From Bimastos eiseni (taxonomy: Eukaryota; Annelida; Clitellata; Crassiclitellata; Lumbricidae): a stretch of 64,000 nt of DNA. The DNA is taken from the NCBI GenBank assembly GCA_959347315.1, contig OY365806.1, positions 22,954,900 through 23,018,899 on the forward strand. The letters run 5' to 3'. The notes beneath the pieces were generated by a model. That model made no database searches. It was given only the letters and a program-made list of their open reading frames with translations, and had not been told where the DNA came from. Every line of letters starts with the position of its first letter. Positions within the stretch are counted from its first letter, which is position 1. The position numbers and the translations under genes are program-made. This document shows positions 35,601 through 48,600 of this stretch, in pieces.

Positions 35601-36333
35601 CCAGTTTATTGGCAATCTGCAAACTTTCAATGTTTATCGAAATGAATGATGTTAGGCTGACCAGGAATTGAATATGAAAACCGCGACACTTCTTAAATAA
35701 GAAGATAAAATTCACATTTTTTCAATATATTGTGTTATAATAACATAACAGTTTTTGACTTGCACAAAATCTATCCTTTAGGCCTACTTGCATTCTATAC
35801 ATTACATGATTACAATAATCTCAGATAAACAGGTATAGACCGAAGTTCGACGGACAAAAGTTATTGCAATAATCTTATCACGAATAATCAATCAGGACAT
35901 AATTTAATGGCACTTTTAAGAAACTCATGACATAATTTAATGGCACTTTTTAGAAACTCCTAACTGATTCTAGGCATAGGCCTAAGCTAACTCAAAGTTG
36001 GCTTTTTAATACAAACCTATGTCTTGTAACAGTTTGGGTCTAACGAACTGCATATGAAAGACAATAAAAACTACACAATTTTATAACGAGTTAAGTAGGC
36101 CTACAGGAGCATAAAATGTTCTCCAAAGACTGAATAGGCCTATTAGGCCTATCATCATAATATTCTGTCACAGAATTCAACACAATTAAGTTTATTCCAA
36201 GTTCACTTTCACTCTCTTAGTCCCACTGCTCTGATACCCTCATTTTTCATGTGCCCAATAAGAGTTCGTTTGAAAGCAGGAAGAACCAAGGTAGGTATAC
36301 TATAGGCTATGCCTTCCTGGAGAAAACGATAGG

Positions 36334-36348
<15 letters not shown>

Positions 36349-36380
<32 letters not shown>
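36349..36380. repeat. (TG)n microsatellite
   Basis: About 16 TG units preceded by a short TA run. Confidence 0.95.
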
Positions 36381-36381
<1 letters not shown>

Positions 36382-36479
36382 CGGACTCCTTGCGGCGACG
36401 ACCATGCTGTCGTAATGGATTTAATCGAGGTGCTATAGAAGTCAATGAATGATCGGGCCAGTCAAGCAGTTCGGTATAC

Positions 36480-36589
36480 CTGGGCATTCCGTCCTCCTTA
36501 CGAGGTTCCCCACCAGGAAAGGAGATGTCCATGGAGGCGGCTACCTCTTCCACCTCTTCTGGCGCAGTCGAACCTTCGCTCGACGCCAT
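36480..36589 (-). CDS. Candidate first exon of an unidentified gene
   Basis: An ATG opens 36 codons (MASSEGSTAPEEVEEVAASM, then an ISFPGGEP stretch ending in DGMPR). They are acidic and Ser/Ala-rich, typical of a disordered N-terminus. The frame ends AG|GTATAC, the same donor type as bra exon 1. GC content is higher than around it. No matching downstream exon was found to the left, and the frame also stays open past the donor to the (TG)n run. I do not recognise the protein; it could be a chance frame. Confidence 0.3.
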
Positions 36590-36719
36590 CTTGAAAGTGA
36601 CTTCAAGATCCATATAATCTTCTATGCCTCCATCCGCGAGTCCTCGGGCAGAGGGCGACCATGGGTCCCTCTTCACCGTCAGGGTTCTTATTTTCCATTC
36701 GACAGACTCTAGGCTAAAC

Positions 36720-37320
36720 TAGGCGATAGAATTTGACGAGATAAAGATGACGACGGTGCTATACAAACGCGCTACTTTACATAGGGCAAATTGCAGGACT
36801 TAGTGAGGCCTATACTATTAATAATGACGACGCCTTCAGATAGCCAATTAAATCAAAGGCCGCTTTATTACAATTATCAAACTTCCTGTCAGAACGAAAT
36901 AATATGCAGAGGTACACTTCTATCTCTTAACTTAAGAAAAGGCGCCACAACAAATCAATTAATGCCATACAATTGTTCAAGGCGGCTCACTATGACATGT
37001 ACACATTGAACAACACAAAAGTCAATTAATCTTCGCAATACTTCGGCGCCATATGATTCTTCGTAGCTATTTACTGGCCGTTATAAAGACATCTAAAACT
37101 TATTAACTATCGCTAAACTCTTGTGCCCGTGACCGATCAACTATTACTCAGTCATAACCTCCATAATGCAAATGGCGGCCGAAAGCGCAATGATCAAGCT
37201 TGAGTTTATCTAACTTCTCGATTAGCCGAAGTCACTGCCAGATAGGGTTCAAAACCTTCCTCGCCCGTGTCCAGGTCCTATCCTCATGCTCCCTTCCATG
37301 GATGCTTGGGCCTATGGCAG
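36720..37320. other. Spacer upstream of Gypsy element
   Basis: Mixed AT-rich sequence. The 36791-37009 frame has no recognisable domain. Confidence 0.35.
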
Positions 37321-38018
37321 GATTTTACTGGATAAAAAAATCGTAAATTGCAAACCACAAGAGACCCAATTTCTTCAACGGAAGCGACGTCAACAACAAG
37401 GTTAAAGATGCACTATACAAAGAGCCTACATCATACTACAATTATATAGTGCAACCGAACCTCTCCTTAGTTACACTGAATAGCTAATCTAAACATAACT
37501 ATCACTTAATAATCTAATAAAGATTAACCTTAAGTGCACAAAAATTACTTTTCGTCACATTTTCCCCTCGATACCCTGACATTTTTGGTAACCTATTGCC
37601 AAAAATGTCCGTGTATATCAGAATTACTGAAGTCCCTAATGCACAGTAAACCTATCGTAACGCTGCAAAAGCTAAGTGTTTCATTAAAAAAAACTAAAAT
37701 TAACCTCCAAGGGTATTACCATAATCAATACCACAAATTCAACCATAAGATCGTTCATAAGAAAGTCTCATTGACCAGATCGTCACCGCTTCCTATAAAA
37801 ACATCGAACACTGGCTAATTTATAAGACTCATGTACAGTACATTATAAAACAGTGCGCAATCTCAGAGTCCAACAGCCAAGCAACTGCACAATGATTTAC
37901 AGAACTTAGTCTTCTCTAAACCTAGCAGGCCTTTGTATAGCGGGGCGAGGTCGGGGAATTCTCTCCACGATCTCATCCTCCACGTCCTGTTCAAATAATT
38001 CGCTTCCAACCAGACTGG

Positions 38019-38728
38019 TCACATCAGCTGGTTCCAGGTTAAAATGCCATGTGGACGGGGGATCCCCATGAAAACTTTCAGTTTATCTACATACACAAGT
38101 TTTGGGCTCGCCTTTTTAGATTTCTGCACTTTATACAATACAGAACCCAATCGCTCCATTATCCGATAGGGACCTTGATATGATTTTGGCCATTTTTCCT
38201 TTATACCCACTCGTTTTCGCGAGTCATACAGCCAGGACCAAGCTCAATTATGGGTGAATTCCCTGACAATGGCAAAAGCCTCTTGGTTTACTCGGTCTTG
38301 CTAAAATACAAAATCATCAACAGAGCAAGACACAGATTCAGGCGACAAGCAATCCCTTAAGATCAGAACCATTTCTCGACCGAGGAAAAGTCGACTTGGT
38401 GAGAAACCGCTACAGTGGCTGCGTCCTGCGAACGAACTGGAAACGCCTCAGCCCACCGAGTGAAATGGTCAATCACCGTCAGAACATAGCGATGACCTTG
38501 CATGGAGGGAGGGTGGGGTCCGGTGAGGACAACTCTAATTCTCTCCCAAGGTTCTCCGACTGACATCTTCTGTAGCAGACCTTGATGCGGCGGCTTCCCT
38601 CTGTGATACTGCGCACAGGTAGCACAACCTCGTAAATACAAACGTACATCATCTCTCCAGCCAATCCAGTAGGCACGTTTCTTGAGCTGCGCTAGCGTCC
38701 GTCGAATTCCAAGATGTCCTCCTGTCAT
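38019..38728 (-). pseudogene. Gypsy integrase (interrupted)
   Basis: 38728-38363 carries the HHCC region (GHLGIRRTLAQL, CATCAQYHRG) and the start of the catalytic core (GHRYVLTVIDHFTRWAEAFP). It then breaks; 38210-38019 carries the C-terminal domain (KWPKSYQGPYRIMERLG, KLVYVDKLKVF). Most of the DDE core between them is missing. Confidence 0.85.
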
Positions 38729-39149
38729 CCCTTCGTGAGCAGTCTGGATGAGCAGAGATCGACGACTTTTTGGAGCGATAAATTGATTCCATCAGATGCG
38801 ACATCCATCCGGGTTCAACCAATCACGCACTATGACTCCGTTCATTAGCCGTAACTGCGGCCATTGAGCGATCAGTTTTGTATTACTCCACTGCATGGTC
38901 GTAACTAGTCGTGAGAGGGCGCAACGTCACTTTCCACTTTTTTCTGTAGGACCCACCCTATGTTCGGATCGTCATTTTGCTCCCTGCTCAATACCTCTGG
39001 CGACCAGTCTAGCGGCAGATTGAGACCGGGCGTCACCATCGTTCGCACCGCCTCCACCCGATTCGCGTTATAGGGCGTCCGCGTTCCCATGAGCGGTACC
39101 GGCACAATGTTGAATTTCGAACTGGAATTCCTCCACCACGGAAAGCCAT

Positions 39150-40193
39150 CTAGCCTGCTGACCGATAGGAGCGGCATCCGTCGGAGCCATTGTAAGGCCG
39201 AATGATCCGTACGTAGGAGGAATGGCCGTCCCAGAAGATATTGTCGATATGTCTTTTAAAAATACACCACTGCAAGCATCTCCCGCTTTGTGACATCGTA
39301 GTTATGCTCCGTGGAGAACACACCCGACTACCGTAACAGATAACCTGTTCTCGACCGTTCTGCACTTGAGAGAGAACAGCTCCGATGGATTGGTCTGAAG
39401 CGTCTGTGTCTAGGATGTATTGGCCTTCATCCATCGGCAGGGCTAAGACAGGTGCCATAATAAGCCAATTTTTAAGTTCCTGAAACACATTTTCGCACTT
39501 GCCCGTCCAAAGGAAACGAACTCCTTTTTTGGTCATAGCATGTAGTGGTTTAGCGATTTCCGCAAAGGCAGACACGAACTTCCGGTAATAGCTACAGAGC
39601 CCCAGGAACGCTCGTACTTCCTTGAGGGTTCGCGGTGTCGGCCAGTCACGAACCGCATCGATTTTGGTCGGGTCAGTCGCCACTCCTCTTTCACTTACGA
39701 CATGACCCAAGAAAAGTACTTGTCTTTGTAACAACCGACATTTCGTTGGCTTCAGCTTTAATCCGACTGTTGTAATTCGCTCCAACACCTGTTGCAACCT
39801 AGCCAGGTGAGTCTCGAGGTCGTTGGCGAAAACGATGATGTCGTCCAGGTAGATCAGACATATGGCGAAATTTAGTTCTGCCATGGCCAAATTCATCATC
39901 CGGCTGAAAGACGCTGGGATGTTGCAGAGTCCAAAGGGAAGGACGCGAAATTGGAAACTGCCACGACGCGTCCCGAAAGCGGTTTTATGACGATTGCGCG
40001 AGTGGACAGCGACTTGGTGGTATCCAGCTATTAAATCGAATGCGAAGAACCAACGAGCTCCTCCCAAAGCATCCAAGCTTTCGCTAATGAGCGGAAGTGG
40101 GTTAGCGTCCTTCCAAGTTTTTGCGTTCACTGCTCTGTAATCTACACAGAATCTCAGCCTACCGTCCTTCTTTCGCAACATGACGACATTCAA
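39150..40193 (-). pseudogene. Gypsy reverse transcriptase and RNase H
   Basis: 347 codons containing KDGRLRFCVDYRAVNAKTWK, FFAFDLIAGYHQV, FGLCNIPASF, the catalytic YLDDIIVF (39829-39856), FLGHVVSERGV, LGLCSYYRKFV and RNase H ILDTDASDQSIGAVLSQ. The frame is lost after CYGSR, within RNase H. Confidence 0.9.
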
Positions 40194-40219
40194 CGACCAG
40201 GCAGTCTGAGAGGGTTCAA

Positions 40220-40640
40220 TCAGCCTTTGCTCGAGGATCTGTTCGACCTGTCACCGGTCGGAAGAGTCACTGCGTCCACTACACAGTTCTGTACTCGGCG
40301 CAGCTGAATCTTTTTGTCTGTCGGGATCATGACACGGATTGCTAGGTCAAGGGTACGAGCGGACAGCAATGTTCCTGCGACGATAAGTCCGGAATCCAAT
40401 AGCTGCGGTGTCGTTGCCCAGGTCTCAGTTTTAGCACTCAGATTTGGAAGAATTGATGGTGAAAGAGTAGACGTCGGTCCGGAAACGTAACGTCGTCTCA
40501 CCAATCACCTAGATCTCTCTTCCGTTGGCTTCTCGTAGAAGCTGTCGTAACTCACGCAGGTCCTGGCGACGTACCAGTGAACTCGGAGCTAGACTCAGCT
40601 CACTTCCAGTGTCAATCAGCGCCACCACTTTCTTGCCATT
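40220..40640 (-). pseudogene. Gypsy protease region
   Basis: The minus frame around 40579-40626 reads VVALIDTGSELSLAPSS, the aspartic protease active-site DTG context. It is followed by the 94-aa frame ending at 40220. Confidence 0.75.
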
Positions 40641-40675
40641 AATTTTCACAGGTAGGTAGGCGTGCGTACTTCCAT

Positions 40676-41798
40676 CTACTTGACGTGTATTTCCAGGTTC
40701 CGTGCCAGTCGGCGCATGTCACTGTTGTACGGGCTGATCGTCACGATTTCGGAATGGGCAGACTCGCGCGAAATGTCCTTCGCCGTTGCACTCGTAACAT
40801 CGTCGGGGAAACCATCCTGCCGGCGATTTCGCTGGCGAAATTCTCGTCCTCTGGTGTTCTGACGGAAAGCAGCTTCACCTGTCCGGAAGTTCTCTGGAGG
40901 CGGCGGCCAGACAGTAGCGATTGGTGCGACTGTAGGCTGCTGCTGATGTAGGATCAACTCTTCCAGCTGTTCTATACGTTGCTGATGCGGTCTCAATTCG
41001 TCCTTCAAAAGGACATGAATCGATTCGGTAGTAGATTGCGTTACTTGCACCATTTTTATCCGACCCTGACGTCGTTCACTCACGTCATTGGCATCTTCCT
41101 CTGCTCTCTTGTATCCTTGTATCCAAACGCATAGCCGATTTGAAAGCAATGTCCATGGAAGTCGGTTCACGTTCTCGGACCTTCATTGCAATACTTTTAT
41201 CTTTCAATGCATCGATGAACGCTCGTATTGCGATGGTTTCACTATGAGTCGTCGCACAGCTAGGATAAGCGATAGTCATTAATCTTCTTATGTCCTGGAC
41301 AAGCGTTGGCAAGTCCTCCTTATTTTTCTGACGACGAATTCCCAACTGGGTCTGGTACAAGGCGGTCTGATCAGTACTCCCGCAACGTGCCTTCAACCTC
41401 TCGACTAAGTCGGACCATGTCAGCACAGTGTCAGCGTCAAATTCCCAGAGTAATTGATCGGCTGGCGAAGTCAGAGTGCACATGAGTTGACTCAACCGGT
41501 CGTCGTCATTTCATCCATTGTTTATCGCACAGATATTGAACTTTCGTATGAACGCTTCAACTTCCATACGTCCATTGAATTGATCCAGTTTAATGTACTG
41601 CCGTGATTTATCGGTCGAGGCGGCTGAGATGGTTGGACGCGACGAAACTTTAGCGTTATCGACGGCTTCAGTAACAACCGTCGGAGAAGCAGTGATCGTC
41701 GTCTCCTTCTTCACCGTCGGCATTGTCGAGGACAACGATGCAACGACATCGACCTTGACACGCGGCACCTCCTTCAATGTCTCTTTCGCACTTATCAC
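40676..41798 (-). pseudogene. Gypsy gag region (frameshifted)
   Basis: Frames at 41798-41511, 41495-41085 and 41170-40676 follow one another. They contain a QYIKLDQFNGRMEVEAFIRK block, a capsid-like W-x-DLVERLKARCGS region and, near 40750-40797, a CCHC knuckle (CYECNGEGHFARVC) in a shifted frame. Confidence 0.75.
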
Positions 41799-41851
41799 TT
41801 ATTAATCTAATAAAGATTAACCTTAAGTGCACAAAAATTACTTTTCGTCAC

Positions 41852-42375
41852 ACTTATATATATATATATATATATATTTGATGGAGCATTTGCTCCAACA
41901 TTTTTATGGCGCAGACGTACGCCACTGGGTCTAGCCTAATAGCTAGGCCTGTAGTTAGGCTTGCTCGGATAATAGGCTTATATATAGGCTAGTTCTGTTG
42001 ACGCTTGTAATGCAACGTAATGTAAATTGTAGGCCCTACATAGGCCAATATCGTCGAACATTTTCAGCTCAGGTTTGCTTAGGCCAGTAGTTGATCTTTC
42101 GTAAATATATGCCAAGTCTACAGTGACAGACTGACTAGTTGCAAGCCTATAGCATATCCGGCAAGGACTAACAGGATGTACACATTCCTTACCTATCTGG
42201 TGTCTCCAGTGGCGGCTCCACAAGGAGGCATCGAGGGGCAAGTGCCCCGAAACTGAGTCGGTGGCTACTCCAAATTTAAGTCAAATTTAAGTTTTGTAGA
42301 AACCAGACATCTAACTGGTTAGTCTGTCAGGTTCCTTAGCCCCTCTGTCAGATGACAGTCCCTCGATCGCCCCCC
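41852..42375. other. Transposon-end debris upstream of RARS1
   Basis: Contains (TA)n at 41855-41877, a hAT-like end GTACGCCACTG at 41919-41929, a CAGTGGCGGCTCCACAAGGA terminus at about 42208 and G/C runs to 42375. A 25-bp string (from CTCTGTTGACGC) near 14480 recurs near 41991. Confidence 0.5.
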
Positions 42376-42587
42376 CCCCTCTGTTGGAAAATCGTAGAGT
42401 CAGTACTGGGTGACAGCTGGGTGTTTCTATTAAATCGCAATTGGCAAGACTCCATAGGTGATTGAATCAGACCATCTCTAAACTGATAAATTATGATTTT
42501 TGGCCAGTAAAGAGTCAAGGGTGACTCCTCGAATTTGGAAAGCGGTTCTTTCTTGAAAATTACGCATACTTTATAATAGGCTGATGC

Positions 42588-42608
42588 AATAACCTCACAG
42601 AGGTTATT
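42588..42608. promoter_or_regulatory. Small hairpin just upstream of RARS1 ATG
   Basis: AATAACCTC and GAGGTTATT form a 9-bp stem around a 3-nt loop, 37 bp before the start codon, within the presumed promoter or 5' UTR. Function is unknown. Confidence 0.4.
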
Positions 42609-42644
42609 ATAGACACCGGAAACTGATGGCCTTAGACTGCAGAC

Positions 42645-42695
42645 ATGGCGAATGAAAGTGATGTTGCTCAAGTTGCGGCACAAGCTGAAATAGCG
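42645..42695 (+). CDS. RARS1: RARS1 exon 1
   Basis: Encodes [17 protein letters not shown], phase 0, donor GTACGT. It is assigned by its in-frame join to the coiled-coil exon and by the CpG-retaining sequence around it. Confidence 0.8.
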
Positions 42696-45600
42696 GTACG
42701 TAGACTATTTCGTGGAGCTAGATTATCATGATTTAAAATACGACCAGCTTTGAATTGAGTTTTGTCGTGTGGTGCTTATATTAATGTTTAAACTTCCTTA
42801 GGTATCTGACAAGTACAGCCTTGTGTGCCATGAGGTTATTTAACGGGTTCTCGGAAAACGTGGTGCTACTGCGGCCGGATGATCTGCCATTCTGCGGCGT
42901 AACGTTTTCACGTATATCTAAAACGACATACCTAACCCTAATTTTTACATACTATGACGATGCCTAACCGACCCTAACAGCGCACATTGAAAGAATGCAG
43001 GTGTTTTAACAGTGGGCATTCTGCATGCGCCGAAGATTCTTTCATAAAGGCGTTCACCGGCGTATTTGTGTACGTTTTCGGCCGAAGATGTAAAAAAATA
43101 TTTAATGTAGACCCACACATTTTTTACTGCAAAAGATTAATGCTCCCCGCAGTGTCATCATATTATTTCTGTAAAACTGTTTTTTAATCAATGATCATTG
43201 GTGTGGTAATCGTATCACTGGTTGCTTTTCATTGCCATACATGTAAACAATATGCTTATGACTATAGCAGTTGTAAGCAGGCCCTTTACCAGAGATAAAG
43301 AGTATTGCATCCAAATGCAATGAACCTTCGAACTTGTGATTGTTCGACGCTGTTGTCATAGGAAGTTGCATATGACTGAAACCACGACTGTACAATTCTG
43401 ACAGCAATGCCCAAACCTTCATTGAATGATGTTTGGGTTTTGTAACATTTATAACAGTTTTGTGTTGCATACTATACATTCATATAGTGATCTTTAGTTT
43501 TCTGCCTTTTTGGCAGGTTCATAAGTTCAATGTCGCCCCTTCTCTCTGTTCTGGGCCTCCTCTTTCATCTTCTTGTAATCATCACCTTCCGCCATCCAGT
43601 CCAAAATAATTTTTCTCGGTCTTGCTCTTCTTTTCTTTCCCTTCATTTTTCCCATGATGATTTTCTCAGTAGGGAGTCTCCTCTTAGAATGTGTCCAATC
43701 CATCTCCTTTGTCCTTCTCTTATTGTCTTCAACATTGATCTTTTCTCTCATACCATCTGTAATACCTCTTCGTTTGTCCTGTGTGCTGTGATGCAAACAA
43801 CAAATATGTTAACTTTAGCTGATGGATGGAATGAATTATGCCTTATATCACACTGAACACAAATGATTTGCTCAATCATGATGAATCGTTTCTTTTGGCA
43901 ACCTGTCCAATCGTGTCCATGTATGATTATGCAGCCAATAAACTGGTGGCTAGCTAAGGATCTGTTTGTAAGTAGTACAAGTGTTTCCTAAAGGAAATAG
44001 TGGGCTCCGCCGAAATTGCCAAAACTTGAATTGTCAAAAGTGGTTAAACTTTAAATATTTTTGTAATTAATTGAGAAAAGTTTTACCAAGCGTTTGATAT
44101 ATGCCAATAGCTTGTATGGACCTGAATAGCCGAATCCCCATATGCCAACAAATAGAATGCAACATATGACAAATCCCTACAGACGTTCGGTGATTTATAT
44201 TAGGACACAGACATATGTCATTTGTTTTCATTGTACTTTTCTCCAGTTTGGTATCACTGTGCATTTATACTTGGAAGTTTACTGAAGCTAGGCTGAATGT
44301 GCATGTATTTACAGGAAGCTGACATTAAAGATCTTCAGGATCTAATTGCAGAACTGAAGAATGGTCGTATCAAAATTAGTGAAGATGACATGAGTCCAGA
44401 GCTCCAGAAACTGACAACAGAAAACCAAAAGCTAAAGTTTCAAATCCTTCATTTGACCAGGGTCAGTTGGTTTCATTATGTTGGTTTCTTCTCCTGGAAT
44501 ATTCACAGAGAATTTTGAATTTGTGTTTGTAATTGTGATCCAAACCTTTTGTCCTTTTCAAGTTTAAATTCAACTTAGAGCTCCCAGCCCGTTAAGTCCA
44601 GTTTAATTTCATTTAACGATGTCTAAAATCTGAATTATTCGAAATTTTGCATATGACCACCATCAACGTTCATCATGATATATATTTCATAATGTGGCCT
44701 ATTCTGAACTGAGAAAACACTTTCAGCATGAAATTGCTAGTGTGTCCTATGATGTGTAAGCATATTTACATGTCCCAGCTTAATTGGCTATTTCTTTCTT
44801 GGAGAAAATGCACCAAACATTGGAGGCTTTGGTGCCAGGATGTCATCCAGCTGTTTCTTTTTTTAACTTTGGGAAATCCCAGTTTATCATACATGGTGAC
44901 CCTTGACAGATAAATTCCAAACTCTATTTGCCTAATCTGCTGCATTGCTTTCCTGGTATCTCCTTTTCAGAGGCTCTGTGTGATCTTGTGCGTGACCTTG
45001 AACCGGGGATTGACTTTCTTCGAACATGTGAAGAATGTGTATCAATTGTGCCTCTGCCGCATCATTTTATCACTATACACCATTCACATTAGGGTTGTTA
45101 ATACCGTTTTTTGGGACAAACCGGCGGGTGCCAGATCAAAGAAATCGGTTTTAAATCGGTTGCCGGTTTGTATTGGTGTTCTTAGAAAAATACTGTAAAT
45201 TGTAATACACAACTGTGCACGTTATTTAGCATATTACGTATCGCAATGCAGCGTCAGCACTCGATACCCAAGTGTTTAAATGGGTGCTTTGAAGTCAGGT
45301 CTTCCGTCTGAGTGATACTATGTTCGTCGGCTCGGGTTACCCTTCCCCTAACTCATGTTCCCACATTTGGCTTGTCTCGATAAAAGGGCCGATTATTAGC
45401 AATCGGCAGCTACTATTAATTACCCCATTGGAAGACGTGAATGACATAAACAGGTTACTGTTTTCTAAACCGGAATTCTGGTTTTCGTTTGACATCCCTA
45501 GTTTACATGCGACTCAAACAGCAACAACCCTGAACGACCAGTATTATTGATCATCCCTTACACTTTAGTACACGCTGGTCGTTAAAGGGCTAATGCTGTA

Positions 45601-48600
45601 GCTTAGCTGATCAATGGCATTCGAAATTGGAAGCATGTGAAACACATCTTCATTAAGAAGAGAAAGTTCAGCAGTTAGAAAATTCGTAAGTTAAGAGCTG
45701 TTCAGATGGTTAGCTAGCAACAGTTTTAGTTCGAATGCAATTATTTGTTATGTTATTTGCCGTTGCCTGTTGTAAATGTTTCTAAATGATTAGCATAGTA
45801 ACTTTCTGATTCAGTCATTTTTGAGAGGCTGCACCTCTGAATATTTATTCTGTGAGAGGTGCTATATAAATCTAAAGATACACTACGATATTTGGTTGAT
45901 TCTTACTTTCAGAATATTGAAATTGAGGAATCTGTTGGAAAGAGCAAGAGCCCAAAGATGATTAGCATTCTAGGAACAGTGACTCGTTTGTTTGAGCAAG
46001 CTATTTTGAAGGCTTTTCCAGATCTGGAGGATGCACCAGTTGTGGTCACGTCAAGCACTCAAGAAAAATTTGGTGATTATCAGTGCAACAGTGCGATGAC
46101 AATCAGCCAGGTTTGTTGTTTCAGATTTAAGTGACTTTTTTGCTAGAATCCATACAATTAGTTTACTTTTAAGTTTTTATGGATCACTTAATGTGAGATT
46201 TATGTGATGTTTCAAAAGAGATAAATGCAAGCTCAGATTCTTACATTGACTTCCAGTATTTATTTGGTTTGTGCCTTGGTAAAGATATAAAGTTACTCAG
46301 ATTAGATCACTATGCACAGTTAATAGCATCCATTTCAAGGTTTTACAAGACTTGTAAAACTTTGAAATGGATGCTGTTAACTGTGCGTGATAGAGGAGGT
46401 TTGTCTAGCACCTTTCATGAATGTATAAGAGGTACTGTAGTTATGCATGTCTAAATAACATTTGAGTTGACAAATTCGTCTGCCACTGAAATTTGCTAAG
46501 GCGTATGAAGATGCTTTCTGTGATGCGTAGAAACTGACCTCTGGCCATCAGTGTTCAATGACTCTGAAGTGACTCTGAATGAGCATATCTTAATTTCAAT
46601 AATACACTGTATGAATCTTTGGTTGAGCATTGAGGAACAAAGGGAACTTAAATCATTGTCAGTAATTTTTTATCTGTCTGATATTTATTGAAGAATGAAG
46701 TTCTGTCTTTTATGTAGTGGGTGTGTGTATTGCAGTTCATCTGGTAACAATTAATAATTGGTGTTTTATCACACTTTGTGTTTGGTGATTGTGCAATAGT
46801 TTTTAATTCCTGATAATTATGAATTCTATGATGCTGTGTTGTCACAGGTGCTAAAGAAGAGCCAGAAAAACTGTAATCCAAGAGATATTGCTCAGAAAAT
46901 CATAAGTGCTCTGCCGGAGAATGATATTATTGAGAAGGTTTGCCTATCTTTATTGCATCTGGGGGTAAAATCCTTGCAACATGTGGGACAATTAAATTTC
47001 AAGCAAGTTACCCAAAAGACTGCCAAATAGTTTTTCTGAATTTTCGCAAGGTTTCTAGAGTGATGGATAAGAAACTGACACAGGCGAATGGGAGGTGAAT
47101 TTGATTGCCACTACTAAGGTTGACTAGTCATTCTTCTGCTAGACGGCGGCATTGGTTAAATCAGATGTATTAAGTGATGGGCGCCTTTCATGACTGCTGT
47201 ACGGTTAAATTCGACTTCTGTAATAACTTGTCATCTGTTCATACTATTCTTGTAACAATCCTACTGTGGTTTGTTGAAATTAAATGAAGATAGTTAGTAT
47301 GTTATCTGTTAATGGAAAAAATGTCATGACCATGTTTCATTGAGTAGCGAGTGAGTCTGATGTTATATTTGCTAAGCCTGTTATTTGTTGCTTTACATGT
47401 AGCATTTTTAAGCAATGCTCACAATAATAGATGTTTTGTTGTTTGTGAAATGCAGTTAGAAGCAACTCACATTTTTGTATATTTAAGATTCCTCTAATTT
47501 CCTATTGTCAGAGGGTAAGGCTAAAGTATAGCTAATTATTTCCTTTATTTGTTTTGTATTAATTATAGATTTGGTAAGTAAGTATTTTTATTGATGTTCT
47601 GAATGGTTTCAATGATTTGTAAAATTCTGTTTGGATTCAATGAGTTGTAAAACTCTATTTGTAGGTGGAAATTGCAGGTGCCGGTTTTATAAATGTCTTC
47701 CTAAGGAAGGATGCCGTTTCTCGTTTGATATCGGACATCCTTAAGAATGGTGTAAATCCACCTTACGTTGGAAGACAAAAAAAGATTGTCATCGACATGT
47801 CATCACCAAACATCGCCAAAGAGATGCATGTTGGACATCTAAGGTCAGTTGCTTAAACATATTTGTAGGTTCAGGCATGCATCTTAAAATCATGCACCTA
47901 TTTGTATAAATGGGAATGCATAATTTGTTAAACTATTTAAGATTTACTTTTCCAAATTTGGCAGCACTCTAGTCTCCCAGTGCAGCTGTAAACATTGTGC
48001 AGTGTGCTTTCTGACAAACATTAACTTAATTCGTTCAATAGTTACGTTCAACAGTTATGAGGAAGTCGGTGAACTTTGGTTAATCGAATTCTACTGTAAA
48101 TGTTTTTGATAGAATTGTGGTTGTTCATTTGCTGGACAATTTTCTAAACATTAGGTTCTTTTTTTCTGGAGCACAAGCACTGCAATTATTTCCAATGATG
48201 TGACGATATTTGATTGCAATTCAATTTGCTAGAAAACAAATTGATTATTCTAATAGTTGAGCCTGATATTGTTAATTTGACAGTTAAGCACTTTGCTATC
48301 ACATGTCACAACATTCCATCAGTGAATTTTTACTGATGTCACTCGTCTTTTCTTTTACTAATTTGACTGTTGACCTTCTGTAGAGGCCAGATGTATAATT
48401 GATCTTATACTTTAATGAACAGGTCAACAATCATAGGTGAAAGCATTTCACGGCTCCATGAGTTCATAGGTCACAGTGTCTTAAAACTCAACCATCTTGG
48501 TGACTGGGGAACGCAGTTTGGAATGCTGATCGCTCATCTGCAGGAAAAGTTTCCAAATTACCTCACGGTTTCACCTCCAATCGGTGATCTTCAGGCCTTC

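Larger units (their letters stand above)
37325..41851 (-). mobile_element. Degenerate Ty3/Gypsy LTR retrotransposon
   Basis: Reading on the minus strand: a TGTGACGAAAAG repeat, gag, zinc knuckle, protease, reverse transcriptase, RNase H, integrase and a 3' LTR-like end. The order PR-RT-RH-IN defines Ty3/Gypsy. The direct repeat at 41797-41851 and 37502-37560 is the start of the LTRs. The 5' copy breaks off after about 55 bp straight into gag, so most of the 5' LTR and leader is deleted. Frameshifts occur throughout and the integrase core is interrupted, so the copy is not autonomous. Confidence 0.9.
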
